Below are positions 1 to 12,370 of a stretch of DNA of 64,000 bases, in pieces. The notes beneath the pieces were generated by a model that saw nothing but the letters and a program-made list of their open reading frames with translations, made no database searches and was not told the origin of the DNA. Source of the stretch: Epiperipatus broadwayi. Lineage: Eukaryota > Onychophora > Udeonychophora > Euonychophora > Peripatidae. Made by a program: the position numbers and the translations under genes. The stretch is from NCBI GenBank assembly GCA_028023455.1, contig JAQFVV010012511.1:558001-622000 (forward strand). Reading direction: 5' to 3'. Within the stretch, counting starts at the first letter, position 1. Each line of letters starts with the position of its first letter.

Positions 1-119
1 GACTAAATAAAAAACCTTTTAAGAGCTGAATGTGATTATAAGCAGTAGTTGAGAATCACTGTAATAAACAATAAGAATGATTTTTTTCCCTTCTCTAGAA
101 ACTGCTTTTTAATAAATTG

Positions 120-430
120 AGGGTTGTGGTTTGCAGACTGTACTGCTGCCGCTAGAGGCGCTGTTTCTGTGTTTTCATACAGAACATACAGGGTAGGGGC
201 CTCAAAAGCAGACGACGCTTTTTCTGCCGATAGGTGGCGCTGTTCACCATGCGTACGCACAGGAACCTTCCACAAGCTGGCTGGCAGCTTGCGTCGTCTG
301 CTACCAAGAACCTAGGTGGCGCTGATTGCCGTAAACACATCTAGCTTATGTGTCGTCTGCTATCAGAAACTACCAAGATTCTAGCCCACTACGCGGCGCT
401 GTTTCTCCACGTTACACACGGTAAAAACAG
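120..430. repeat. GC-rich diverged minisatellite, about 79-bp period
   Basis: The core GCGCTG recurs at 158, 237, 319 and 396, so the spacing is 79, 82 and 77 bp. It is usually preceded by a TAGGTG or TAGAG-like context. A second shared motif, GTCGTCTGCTA, appears in at least two units. The block is far richer in G+C and CpG than its surroundings. Short open frames on both strands here are by-products of this composition. It lies in the last visible intron, or the 3' flank, of METTL25. Confidence 0.6.
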
Positions 431-1053
431 CAACCTCTAAATGCCTCACCACAACCAAAATAAATTGCCTAAAGAAGTTATTATTATTTATATAATCATA
501 TGGTTAGTTGCCCAGAGAGATATTTGAGTAAACAATTTTTTTAAAAATTTTATTCAACTGAAAATTGACCTAGAAATTTTTACCGATTGAGTCTATTACT
601 TTTATCATCATTTTGACTAAGTCTGTGTAAAAAAAAAAAATCTCGGCCTGACCAAATAAATAGTAATCTGTGACACAATTATTATGGTCCTAAAGCAATA
701 CTTGACTTGCTAAACAAATGATCATATAATAAATACAGTCTATATATTTTTATTTTTTAAAGCATTAGAACAGTTTATATTTTTATATTATTAAATTGCT
801 TACATATAATAAAATTATAATTATATAATAACTAGCTATTAAATTTCTGAATATACAATAAAAATTACTTAAAACTACTTAATTAGTAACGAAACCAAAA
901 TTCTATTAGATACTATGAAAGTGGTAATTCTACAAAAAATAAATATCTGAAGATAAGATTTCTTTGAAATTAATGAATGATTTTAGTTTCAAAAAATTTA
1001 AAAAGAATCTTAATTTCATTGCTAAATGAATATTAGATGACCATTTTACATAC
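431..1053. other. AT-rich intronic sequence, no gene seen
   Basis: Intron sequence 3' of the last visible METTL25 exon (minus strand). I searched it for the missing C-terminal exons and found no matching open segment, so they must lie left of the window. It contains only A/T runs. Confidence 0.5.
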
Positions 1054-1218
1054 CTCTAATGCAAGATTTAGTTTCTTCACAGCTTTCTGCACATATTCAA
1101 CAAAATTCTTGCACTTAGATGCTATTTTACCTACTTTATATTGATTACTATCATCATCAAGTTTTTCTAATAAAATTACTTGCAGTAATGCCCGGTAAAA
1201 TAACGAAAGACTGGAATT
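1054..1218 (-). CDS. METTL25: METTL25 exon (fifth visible; C-terminal part)
   Basis: On the minus strand the acceptor TTTTTGTAG precedes 165 nt (55 codons, phase 0 at both ends), followed by the donor GAG|GTATGT. The translation contains LFYRALLQVIL, then VGKIASKCKNFVEYVQKA and KKLNL. This matches the METTL25 family order: a 'LFYRA.LQ' helix, then 'VGKI.SKC..F..YV'. The phase agrees with the upstream exon at 3295-3168. It is the last exon of the gene visible here; the C-terminal tail seen in family members (about 80-150 residues) is outside the window. Confidence 0.9.
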
Positions 1219-1888
1219 CTACAAAAATTAGATTATAAAAGCTTATATTGACAAAGCTTCACTAATTGAGAATATAATCATACAAATAAAATACAAAAAA
1301 AAAAAAACATTAATAAAGTAAAATAATATTTTAAAATACATTTTATTTATAATAAACATGCATATTTTGAAGAAAATAATTAAAATTAAATAAGTATAAA
1401 AACATCTTATCTGAATGAAGATATTAATTATTTATATTAAGACATAAAAATTCTTGATTCATTTTAAAATAGTTATATAATGTACGAGCACAATTGTATA
1501 AGAGGTATTTTAAAAAAAAGTTTCATAGGAATCCTAATGGAGGTAGGCAATAATATTTATTATGAAAGCTATACGTAAAAGCAAGCTTTTTGGGAATAAA
1601 ATATGCTATTAGAATGGGAAAAAACTTCCATATAAGATTTTCCAAAAACTCTCCTAGATGTAAAAGCACATATTGACTTGTAACAAAAATATGGAAATTT
1701 AAGAAGTATCTAAATAATCTAAAAAATGAAATACTTTGAAGTTAATATTCACATATTTACAAATGCATATATTCATTAAAAAAAAAAAAAATCAATGTGA
1801 AGTAAATCGACGTCCCTCACAAAAAATTGTATAAAATGCTAAATAGAAAATCTCATCTCTAAATAAACAAAATATAGATGCTACAAAT

Positions 1889-2327
1889 TTTTTTAATATG
1901 AATAACTGAAATGGAAGTAACTATTTCCCATTGAGTTATGTGATGTCAACAACAATGGAAGGCAGAATGATAACAACTGCCTTTAAGCTCTGTTATTATA
2001 TAAGTTTAGTTTTTGACCTAGTTTTGAAATTATAGTGTGAATTTTGTCTATTAATTTAATTTATGTATAGACTAAATAATCTGAAATCACTATTAATATA
2101 TACAAAGGATGAAAACTGAGTCCTATTTTTAATAATCTCTGAATATTAGATGAAATAATTATTTTAGTAAGTGAAATAACTTTTTTAATATCTGTAATTG
2201 AAATGGAAGCAACTACTTCCTACTGAGTTATATGATGTCAAAAACAATCTAAGATAGAATGGTAACCAAATAGTAACCACTCTGTCTTTAAGCTGTGTTG
2301 TTATATAAGCTTAGTTTTTGATGACCG
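1889..2327. repeat. Diverged direct repeat pair, about 135 bp each
   Basis: Copy 1 (about 1889-2019) and copy 2 (about 2183-2327) share long blocks such as GAAATGGAAG, GAGTTAT.TGATGTCAA and TTTAAGCT.TGTT, and both end in TTAGTTTTTGA. The second copy has a short insertion near 2270. They are separated by about 165 bp of unrelated sequence. The origin is unknown; two copies of one repeat family or an old local duplication would both fit. Confidence 0.6.
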
Positions 2328-2390
2328 AATTGTGATAAAAAAAGTAGATATGAAAAAAAAAAAGATATTTTTTAAATAAAAAAATTATAT

Positions 2391-2425
2391 TTCTCTTTCT
2401 CTCTCTCTCTCTCTATATATATATA
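2391..2425. repeat. (TC)n(TA)n microsatellite
   Basis: A run of CT dinucleotides passes directly into TA dinucleotides. Confidence 0.8.
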
Positions 2426-3167
2426 TGCACATGTTAAATAAATTACTCACACACTTGCTAATATTATTGGTTTACTTTTATTTTAGTATTTGTACTCTAT
2501 AAAAGACCAATAACAAAAAAAACAATTCAACATTTTTTAAAAGTGTATGTCAGGATGTTTTAAACAGTATATATATATATAATTAAAATCATGAATTATA
2601 ACCTATATTTAAAGATGTTAATTATTGAAAATTTAATAATAAAAACTAAAAAAAATTTTTCACTGGTTTTAATAACAAAACAGAAAAGTGTTTGAGAATG
2701 AGGCGTAAATAACAAAGGAAAAAAATAATGATTTTATATCTCACCACACACATTCTTATGATTTGAGAAAAAAGAAGCTGTGAGGATATTTATTACACAA
2801 AGCTCCTGGAAATAATACTATGAATTCATCATTTACCTGTGAGAATATTATAATTAAAAATTACACTGTAAATACATATATAAATAAACCACAGTTATAG
2901 ACTATTTGCTACTTACTTCACATATATGGATAATTCTACAATTACTAAGTATTTACCACATATACAATAAGCATATTATAAATCAAATATCAGAATTATC
3001 AACCATTATCACCTAACCAAAAATACTTACAAAAATTACTAACTCCAATTATTTAATTTGTAAATTTTTAGTTAAAAAAAAAATATTTTTTTTTGCTACT
3101 CAGTTCCTTCCTTAATAGTTTTTAATAATAATTTAAATGGCTAAGCAAAACAAAGATTTTACATTAC

Positions 3168-3295
3168 TTTTTTTTCTGATGCCATTCTCTCTGGTGGAAG
3201 TGAAGCCAACATTCTTGCATTGCGGCCTAAAATTAATTTTTGTGAACGGAGAATCGAGGACAATGGAAAACCAAATTCAGTAGGTATTACATCAC
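3168..3295 (-). CDS. METTL25: METTL25 exon (fourth visible)
   Basis: A minus-strand acceptor with a long T tract ending in GATAG precedes 128 nt, which end at AAA|GTAATG. The exon starts in phase 1, completing a Gly codon with the previous exon, and ends in phase 0. It encodes EFGFPLSSILRSQ followed by LGRNARMLASLPPERMA. The 'GFP' followed by 'GRNARM.A' pattern is characteristic of METTL25, downstream of the methyltransferase core. Flanking phases agree with the exons at 8540-8000 and 1218-1054. Confidence 0.9.
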
Positions 3296-3711
3296 CTATC
3301 AAAAAAAAAAAAAAAATCATATCAGAGAAATCTATTAATTTCTTATGAAAAATACATATCTGTAAGAATTAGATAATCTCAAGCTATAGATAATATATAT
3401 TGAATCGGGTGGGGTAGTAGATCGATAGAAAACAAACATATATAGCATAACATTTTTACTGTTTAATAGAAATAGAAAATTGTGATAAGCAAAATTGTAA
3501 GACTTACTTTTATACATAAAAAAAAAAATGATACAATTATTTATTAAATTATTATAAATTCAATCTACTCCAGCTGCAATTTAAATCTTGCACCACACCG
3601 GTCCCTTAGGCAGAGAAGCATAATACCCAGAGGGTACCTATGACCAAATCAAAGCTATCTATATAAGATATATAACTACGACTACATTTCGAGGCCAGAG
3701 ATCTTCTCGAC

Positions 3712-3825
3712 TGTTAAATTCAACACGTGTCATTCAAAGCACTTTTTTGTTTCGAAGTAAACTTCAGGCACCACCCAACTACCAGAAGTAGTTAACAAGC
3801 TCTGAATGACGGCAACTAATTCAGC
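3712..3825. repeat. Imperfect hairpin
   Basis: GTCATTCAAAGC on the left pairs with the complement of GCTCTGAATGAC on the right. Weaker pairing continues outward, around a ~60-bp loop that itself contains a small inverted GAAGT/ACTTC. It sits in a G+C-richer island. Confidence 0.4.
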
Positions 3826-6450
3826 ACCTAAGAAATCCCAACTAGCTCAATCAAAAGAATAGTATAATAAATTGCTGCTTTAACTTCTCTGCTAAATTGT
3901 TTTTTTAGTAGTATAATTTATTTTAAATAAAATGTTTAATATAATTTGTAAACTAATTTTATAAATTTTTAATTAAATGTAAACAATGATTTATAATATC
4001 TCAGGCACACACATTATAATATACATAAAATAGTCATATAATATAAACATAAAGCAAAACACACACATATATATTTTCATAGACTATTTGTATGTTTAGG
4101 AAAGTTCTATCAATATCTATCTGTTCATTACCCTAAACTTGCACATAAATAATTCATTTTATGCTGGCTATATATAGAGTTCATTTATTATACTGACTCT
4201 GGGAATACTCAAAGACTGCAATGGCTACTTTAATTAATATCAGAAATTGAAATAAGAAATGTTATTACCTATAGGATTTTAAAACATGGTGGCTTCTCGT
4301 TCTTTACTGCTGTGTGTGTGTTTTACCAACTGGTTGAATTTTAGGCTCTGTTGCATTCCTGATTATTGAGATTCCGTGCTACTTTTCTTTCAGGCAGTTA
4401 GACATTCCTGGCATCTTCAGATTATTAGACGGGCATTTCTTCTATCGGATAGACTGCTCATGTTGTGTCGGACTGAGACTGAAAGCTGCCGCATGCTCCA
4501 ACTTTTGGCTTAACACTGCATTGCCTTTAAAAAATTATGTCTAACAGATGACTTGATCTAAATACGTGAAAGACTGCTTGACAAATTTTTCAACCCTATT
4601 TATGTGATGACCTTGTTGTTATCCTTTCTTAATTAGTTTTTAAATTCGTTCATTGCTTTTGTTGATTAAATTTTTAAGATGTGATCCTGTTGTTTATGTA
4701 TTTTAATTAGTAGCCTGCTAATCCCATTTTTATGTAGCTTATCAGTATATGCAATCTTTGAGTTCTTAAAATTTAATTATAAGCTTTCATATGTTTTAAT
4801 ATTTAACTTTCATATTTTATTTTTTTAACATGCACACATTTTATTAATTCTTTATGTTTAAATATAATCTTTATTCACATACACATATATTTTCATTTCT
4901 CTAAATTAAATGAAAAGAGAGTATTTTAATTTCATGTAAAAGATTATCTTTAAACTTTTCTAAGTATTCTCTCCCCTGAATTACTCTTAAATTAATTCAT
5001 AAAACTTTATGAATGATGGATTTAATTCCCTCCCAAGCTAACTGTATTTTCGTTTTTTTTTTTTTAAAAATCTAAACTTTTATAAACAACAATTCTCTCA
5101 AACTTATTCTGACTTATATATTATTTATTAAAACCATTTCTTTTTACGAAACTTATTTTAATCATAATGATTTTATTTTTATGTTTTTTTTTTTTTACAA
5201 ATAATTTTGAAACCTTCACATTGTTTATGAAAATTTTATTTTAATAATTGAAAACAACAAATTTACATGGAGCACTATTCATTAGCAGTACAATATATAT
5301 CAATAAAACGCAGAAAAAAACTAACTATTGCATGATAAAATGATCACTTGCATTTTAGATATGATTTGTAATAAAAGTTGTCTACATCTATAAAAACTTT
5401 GTTCATCTTAGCATTTATTTTATATTGGCCCACTTTAATCTCTTTAATTTCATATGTAGATATAATATATTCTAGATATTTTATTTTTTAAAAACTTTCA
5501 CTTCTAATTTAATTAAGTTTATTTTTATCTAAATCTTGATATTAGAACTGAATCTTCATATTAATAAAAGAGTAGAAAATCATTCAAAAGCATACATATT
5601 ATTCATCCAAATCATCACAAATATTATTCACAATGTTCTAAAAATTAAAAAAAAAATTCCTTGAGAAGCCTCAAAAGCTTATACTTGTCATACATATGAA
5701 ATGTTAAATATTTTCTGATGAATTTATGAATTGGAATTATATAAAATTTAGAATTGAAAACAATATTACTACTACTAATAATAAAATCACTTTATTTAAT
5801 TATGATAAAAGCCTTTCCAACTGGATGCAAACAATTCAAGAATTAAAACGATTTCTTTCTAAAGCTTATTTTTCTAAATTATTCTTTTCTAAAAAAGAGC
5901 ATGAAACATGTTTACCAATCATTAAAAATAAAGCCTTACAATAGATATATACATTTCATTAGCCAAACTGCAAATTCATTAGTTATGCTACAATGATAAA
6001 TATATCTCCAGTGTTTTTTTAAGAGATAGCATTTGATACACAGCTATTATAAATTTATTAATATTATTATATTGAGGTCCCCCCCCCATACATATCTCAA
6101 TACAAAAACTTATATTATATAATAAATATTTTAATATAAAGCTAATCAATAATAGACAAATTATTACCCTACCATGCAAACTTCTTTAGAAATATAAATA
6201 CAATTTTGATATATAAGAATGCAAGTTCTGAGATCCAGAGTACATATATAACACTGCTACTGGTATGTTTTTTGTAAGAGCAGGATTTCACCAGTGTAAT
6301 AAATTTAATGAATTGTTCTGCCTAATGAAATGTTTATAATAAAAAATTTGTTTTCCAGCATTGATCTAAAAGACAGTATTTGATATAATATAATAAGAGA
6401 ACATATTTACTTTTTCATTGATTTCTTAAGGCAAAAATATTTTTATTTTA

Positions 6451-6518
6451 TCCGTCCATCCTTCCATCTACCCACCCATCTACCTGCCCACCCACCTACC
6501 TACCTATCTATCTATCTT
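6451..6518. repeat. Tetranucleotide (CCAT/CTAC/CTAT)n microsatellite
   Basis: About 17 imperfect tetranucleotide units, starting as CCAT, passing through CTACC and ACCC variants, and ending as CTAT. Confidence 0.8.
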
Positions 6519-6807
6519 ATAATGAATATTTTTATATAAGAAACATAACTGCCTTTCCATTGCAAATTTATTTATTTTTAAAAATAGAGAATATCTTGCT
6601 ATATCAGAATAGGTATTCTGATGTCGTTTATACTCTCAATGTCAACTATATATCTATCATTATTACTAGTAGGTTTTCTTTAAAGAATAAACCAATAAAT
6701 TGAAAGTATGATTAATGAAATGTATATTTGTATTGTGAGAGTTTGATCTGTTTGACAGAATTAGGCAGCATTTGATAATAAACTTAGTTTTGGATTTTAA
6801 TTAAAGG

Positions 6808-7075
6808 ACTATTATTGAAATATTTTAATATGTAAAAATATCTGTTATAATTTTATATTAAAATAATTATAATCAGATGTTAATAGACAGTAATCAATAA
6901 AAATATTAAACCATAAACACTTTTTGCACCCAAAGTAGTTTACTATTTATCCTTTTGGATGCGTTTATAGTTTACTATTTTCATTGATTACTATCTATTA
7001 ACATCTGAACATAATTATTCTAATATGAAAATATAGCAAATATTTCCACGTATTAAAATATTTCAACAATAATAT
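6808..7075. mobile_element. Foldback element (MITE-like)
   Basis: Arms of roughly 95 bp (about 6808-6903 and 6982-7075) are inverted copies: ATTATTGAAATATTTTAATA on the left faces TATTAAAATATTTCAACAAT on the right, and AGATGTTAATAGACAGTAAT faces ATTACTATCTATTAACATCT. The ~78-bp loop contains its own shorter inverted TAGTTTACTAT motif. There is no coding capacity. It lies in a METTL25 intron. Confidence 0.75.
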
Positions 7076-7708
7076 CTGTTAAAATTATTAGTTTATAATA
7101 TGTATGTATTATTTATACATCTAAAAGACTGTCTATACTAATGTTTTTATTATATAAAACAAATGTTCATCTTTTGTTTTGTTTTAAATAGCAAGATATA
7201 CATAAAATATCTTAAAACTAATATGTTGAAATGATATCTTTAAGGATAATTAACACATTCAAAATTTTTAAGTAATGTTTAAGGATAAATCAACAATGGA
7301 TTCAACAATTGTACATTGTGAATTTTAATCCAATGCACATGTACTAAATTTATAATTAAATTTTATAAAACCGAGAAATGAATATTACTACCACAAAAAT
7401 AATGAAAGCTACAACTGCAACATTAATAATTAGTATGAATAACAGTATTTCAAAGAAAATAAATTATACGTAAAAAAAAAACCTCCCATAATAATATAAT
7501 GTTTTTCATAAAAATGTATGATGAAAAGAATGAGAGAGAGAGAAAAGAAACATTGTAAAAATAAAAATCTAAATTAAAAGACTACATTAAAACAAATTTT
7601 TATAATAAAAGTACAAAACTCTTTACAAGATATATGATATAAATCAAGATATTTGATATATATATTTAAATAATAAGTGAAATATGCTTAAAGCTAAATG
7701 GGATAATT

Positions 7709-7988
7709 ATGTAACCACTACAAACCAACCAGTAACCACCTAAACATTCACAATAAAGATAGTAATCAATATTTCTACTGCTGTCAAAGCAACCTTCTCA
7801 CCTTTTAATAGCAAGATCAAGTTGCAATCTTTAAATGTCAATATATATTCAATGGACCATTAGTAAGAGTGGATTTCCATTCTGGCTATTAAATGGTGAG
7901 AAGGTTGCCTTGACAGCAGTAGAAATATTGATTATTATCTTTATTGTAAATGTTTAGGTAGTTACTGGTTGTTTTCTAATGGTTATAT
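7709..7988. mobile_element. Foldback element (MITE-like) beside a splice donor
   Basis: Inverted arms of about 100 bp: GTAACCACTACAAACCAACC... on the left, and its complement ending ...GGTTGTTTTCTAATGGTTA on the right. GTCAAAGCAACCTTCTCACC pairs with GGTGAGAAGGTTGCCTTGAC. The right arm ends about 11 bp from the 5' splice site that closes the METTL25 exon at 8000, so it occupies the very start of that intron. I could not define a clear target duplication. Confidence 0.75.
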
Positions 7989-7999
7989 ATATAATGTAC

Positions 8000-8540
8000 C
8001 TTCTTTCCAAAATGGATTCCGGTAAAATTCTTCTTCAATGTGATTATAACAGCATCCAACATTGCATAACACTTTAGCTTTGTTATTAGAAAGAAAAAGT
8101 TTTATAATACTTGATGATAAATTACCACAAGTATGCAAGCCAGTAATTATGAACTGCTCAGAAGAAAAACCATTACTTTGTAACAGGGCATGCAAATCAG
8201 TAGAATCATTAACATACTGTGTTATTGGTAAATATTTTCCTTTAATTTCAGCTTGAGTGGATGTAGAAGACTGTGTTTTATGATTATGATCAGTATTATC
8301 TTTATCTTGATTAATAATTTGTTTAGATCTATGCTGGGATGACTTGTTGTTTTTACTTTTAACTTCTGAAGAATCCCTTTGTAAATTATCAAAATGTTGC
8401 CACTGTTTAAAAATTCTGCCACTATAAACAGAAGCACTATGGGTATTCATGTTATTACTATCAATGCCAAGTACAAATAACTTGTAACATACTGCCAAAA
8501 TAGAACTTAAATAACCTTTGCCACTTCCTATATCAACTAC
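8000..8540 (-). CDS. METTL25: METTL25 exon carrying the SAM-binding motif
   Basis: 541 nt on the minus strand, from the acceptor TTATTTTCAG to the donor GAAG|GTACAT; phase 0 in, phase 1 out. It starts with VVDIGSGKGYLSS (residues 168-180 of the assembled protein), the glycine-rich SAM-binding loop of class I methyltransferases. LGIDSNN follows, where the acidic residue after beta-2 would contact the cofactor ribose. Residues ~218-267 are a Ser/Lys/Gln/His-rich low-complexity linker. Then come GLHTCGNL (301-308) and VGCCYN (328-333), signature motifs of METTL25/METTL25B proteins. METTL25-family proteins are putative methyltransferases; the substrate of this one cannot be read from sequence. 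The upstream reading frame that runs on to 8756 is intron. Confidence 0.93.
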
Positions 8541-9419
8541 CTGAAAATAAAATACAGTATTCAAAAAAAAATTACACATCATCACTTCACTATTATATAT
8601 GAAATTAATGAGCATACAAATAATTTTACAACTGATAAAATATGTAATGCTAAGAATATATATACTCATGAAACAAACAAACCCAAATATATTATTAAGA
8701 CAATTTATGAACAAGATTATCAAAGAATCATTTAAATGAAGTTGTAAATTATACAAACCTTTTGGTTTATTAATGCCAATCTATTGATACCCATAGCTGA
8801 AATTTTTTATTAGCAGTGGGTTTTTGTTTTTATATTAATCAAGCCACTTTGTAGCTTATAATATTAATTTAGATGAGGTTTTAATGATTTTATGACTTAT
8901 CAAATATGCTAATGCTAAGAATATAAACTTATTCAAAAAACAAACAAGGCTAAATATGTTAAAGATAATTCATTACTTAATATATTTATTACTATATAAC
9001 AAAGTGAATTTATAAGAGAAAAGGGGATCATCTTTTATTTGACAAAATAAATTGATATTGATATAACAGAAGTTGGGAATTATTTACTAGTTTGTTTAAA
9101 TGATTCTTTATGACTCTTGCTTGTGAATTACATTAATAATGTATTTGAACTTGTTTGTTCTTTGAATAAACAATCTTTAAATAACCACTGCAGAGTAAAG
9201 ACTTTTCCATCAGTTCTTAGAAAAAAATAATGAAAAAGAAATCACTTTTCACCATTTGCCAAACACCATGTCATGAGAATTTTGAGCATTTTTCAATTCT
9301 TGTTTTCTCTCTATCTAAGCATAGTTCAATACCACTTACTGACTAATATTAGATAGTCAACTAAATTTATTAGCTATTAAAAAAAACTCCTAAATCTGTT
9401 TGAAATTTAAATTTTTTCA

Positions 9420-9492
9420 AGTTTTGCTTAACTAGGACAAAGTCACAAATCTTAACATGAAAGATAGATGCATTACCTCTGCACCATGAAAT
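9420..9492 (-). mobile_element. Decayed tRNA-like SINE head
   Basis: On the minus strand TGGTGCAGAGGTAATGCATC resembles a tRNA A box followed by a tRNA-like stretch. About 35 bp on, GTGACTTTGTCC sits where a B box (GGTTCGANNCC) would be, but it has lost the motif. No tail was recognised. Tentative. Confidence 0.3.
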
Positions 9493-11163
9493 TAATTATA
9501 TATAAAACTCAAAATGAAATATAAAAATATATAATATATCTAAAGGACAAAAAAAGGGGGTGATGGTAAATATTTATTAATATTTTGAGACCAGAGGTAT
9601 GTGAAACTAAATAGATAAGTGAATATAATGACATAAAAAAACTTGAATATCATCAGTGATAGTGTATCTTTGCTTATTCTCTTAATACAATTTATTCTAG
9701 CATGAGTCTTCATAATTTTTAATAAACTCTATATAACAACAAATTGTTTATTATAGCATTAAAATGAGTTTTATTCACCAGAATTGAAAATGCCATGAGA
9801 AAATATAATAAAATATACAGGTAATCAAGTGGAACTATACTTATATAGTGAACTCCTTATCTAACAAAAAAATTTGCATAACAAGACTGATCATAGAATA
9901 ATGCAGATTGAAAAAGCATAAAATTATGGTTATGAGATATTTATTTGTCATTACATAGCCATTTCTAACATGATTTTCATTTTCATTATTATTGTTTTAT
10001 ACAATAATTAGTTAAAAGAAATACTATTACATAAATGTGCAAGATTTTTTTTTATATATATACTGACCTGAATGCATTGCTGAATGTAGACTATGAATCT
10101 AAATAAACATTGTGTGTTACATAAGATTTTGTTGAATGATCCATATATTAAAAACTGTTTCAAAACTTTTTTGTACAAAGTTAACATACAATGACAAAGT
10201 TTAATTATATGTTTTCAGGTCACATAATTGCTCTCTCAATATGAATATAGTTTTAATATGTTTAATTCATTGCAATCTAAAAAAATAATACAAAACAATG
10301 ATTAAAATAGTATTATACAGAATAATCCATATACTATGAGTTATTAACACTGATAAATTAAAGTAAAATAGGTTTTAAAATAATTACTACTAAAAATGGT
10401 GAGGATTTTTCATGATTTTTTTTCCTTATTTGATTTTATAGTTTAAATTAACTATTAGTGATTAATATTAAATTGTTAACTGGTGGACTATTGCAAAAAA
10501 ACTTTGAACTTAAATTCAAATAACAAACATAGCTCTATAATGTAATTGCCATTACTATAAAGCAATTCCAACTGATGTCAATTATGCTGTGTCATAATAT
10601 CAATTAGTAATAATGTAAAAAGTATGAATACTGAGCATAGATAGGGCAATCATTGAATGATCTGAATCTATCCGATTTAACACAAAATAACATTTAAGGT
10701 GCTAGAAAAATGGTCATGAAAAAAAATCATGAAATTAATCTTTAACTGTGGCTTTTAAAATTCCATAAGTTTTAAAATCCACATCAGAAATTTTTTTAAA
10801 AAAAAAAAACCTACTTTTTTTGATGAAGAGATCAGAAAGTGATATGTATGTGTATGTTTAAATGCCCATACATATATAGGTATAAACTTATAGAGAAAAA
10901 AGTAATAAGTTTAATAAATTAAAGAATTTTAAAAGACTTATTCTTTTAAAATTATTAAGTAAAAGATTTATAACTTTAAGATTAGAAAAAGATTATTTTC
11001 TAAAATGAATACCAGTCTAATTAATGAGAGTAGAATAAGTCGTTAATGAATATAATTCAATTAAAGGAATTAGAGTTAGATTTCCTTTATAAGATAAACG
11101 ACAAACTACAAAAATAACTCATGAATTAAAGTCAGAAAGATAACCATGTAAATTCTTGTATGG

Positions 11164-11400
11164 AGATTAAAATGAAAAATCATCTGAGCGAATGGATGGG
11201 AGTACTAACCAATCAACTTCAGGAATTGAACAAATGAATGCCTCAAGAGGACACTTGATTTTTGGAGCTTCGTCTGTGCACACGGACATATATATTGGAG
11301 CAGATAGTCTCCTGTGGCACAGTGACTTCGAGTGTGGAGAACTGGTCTCCGAATGTGGGAACAGCCAATTAGGACTCTTACAGGTCATACTAATCTAAAT
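11164..11400. other. G+C-richer island, open on both strands
   Basis: A block with unusually high G+C and several CpGs inside the giant METTL25 intron. Both strands stay open for about 70 codons. The minus-strand reading, with SVCTDEAPKIKCPLEAF in the middle, looks protein-like, and a possible donor TG|GTTAGT follows IPEVD. I do not recognise a family. It could be an alternative exon, a fragment of a transposon gene, or chance in a repeat. Confidence 0.3.
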
Positions 11401-12370
11401 TATTATTTATGTATGCCTTAGGGCTTTATTATGTTAAATGATTGTATATATGTAAATAGTTAAAACACTATTAAGAAGTGTATGTTAAATTATCTAAATA
11501 TTAACTATTAATAGTGATTTGTAGTCTTGGGAAGTGCATTCTTAGATCAGCTAGACATAGGCGAAAGCAACAAATGTTACTATAATAGTGTTTGAATTTT
11601 TAAAAAAAATGGAACTAATATAACAACAAAAAAGATGACTATTAAAAAGATGTGAAAATTCTTGGTACACATTTCAAAGATTGCAAGTATTCAAATATTA
11701 AAAAAAAAAAAGCTTTATGTATAAAGTATACTATAATACGTGCAAAAAAAGCATTTATATCTAAATTGATATTTGTGAACATCATGGAACTATTGATAAG
11801 ATCACTGTCCAAAGAACAATATATGTTTGTAAGATTTTTTTTTTTTATGTAGTAAGTGCAATCAACTAGATCTGTATTAGTTAAATATAAACTAATACTT
11901 CAATCCTAAAAATGTATGATTTAATTGATGTGAACTTCATTGAGAACTCTCAAGTTATTCTTATATCTTCTTTACTTTTTTTGCATTTCTTCATATATAT
12001 TACTTTTTTATAAATCTCATATTCACTTCAATGCAACTGTTAAAAGAATAAAAGAGGAACTATATAAAAACTCTCAAGTTAATGATAGATGTAGAGAGCA
12101 AAGACTTAAAAAAATATATATTTAAAAAAACTATTTATATCAATAATTCTCTTGAAATAAACAAGACTTTTCTGCTTAAATTTATAAATAAAAGAATATT
12201 TCAAATAGATTTAAAAGACAAGATGTAACACAGACATGGTATTTTGTCAAACAGAAGTTCAAAAAAACGTATAATAATAATAAAAAATGATTTAAAATAA
12301 ATGTGCTTTGAGTTACCATTGTTTTTTATTAAACTTTTAATTAAAAATTTCTTTAGAAGATTACAAGATA

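Larger units (their letters stand above)
1219..3167 (-). other. METTL25 intron
   Basis: A 1.95-kb intron between the exons at 3295-3168 and 1218-1054, with GT/AG borders on the minus strand. Apart from a duplicated ~140-bp segment (1889-2327) and a short TC/TA microsatellite it shows only A/T-rich sequence. Confidence 0.7.
3296..7999 (-). other. METTL25 intron with repeats
   Basis: A 4.7-kb intron with GT/AG borders on the minus strand. It holds a small hairpin (3712-3825), a microsatellite (6451-6518) and two foldback elements (6808-7075, 7709-7988). The segments 3560-3890 and 4280-4520 are richer in G+C than the rest but show no convincing coding pattern. Confidence 0.7.

Noticed and set aside
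8541-8756. N-terminal extension of the long 257-codon minus-strand frame
   Set aside because: It is intron read-through. A clean acceptor TTATTTTCAG ends at 8541, and the protein continues from the exon at 28345-28099.
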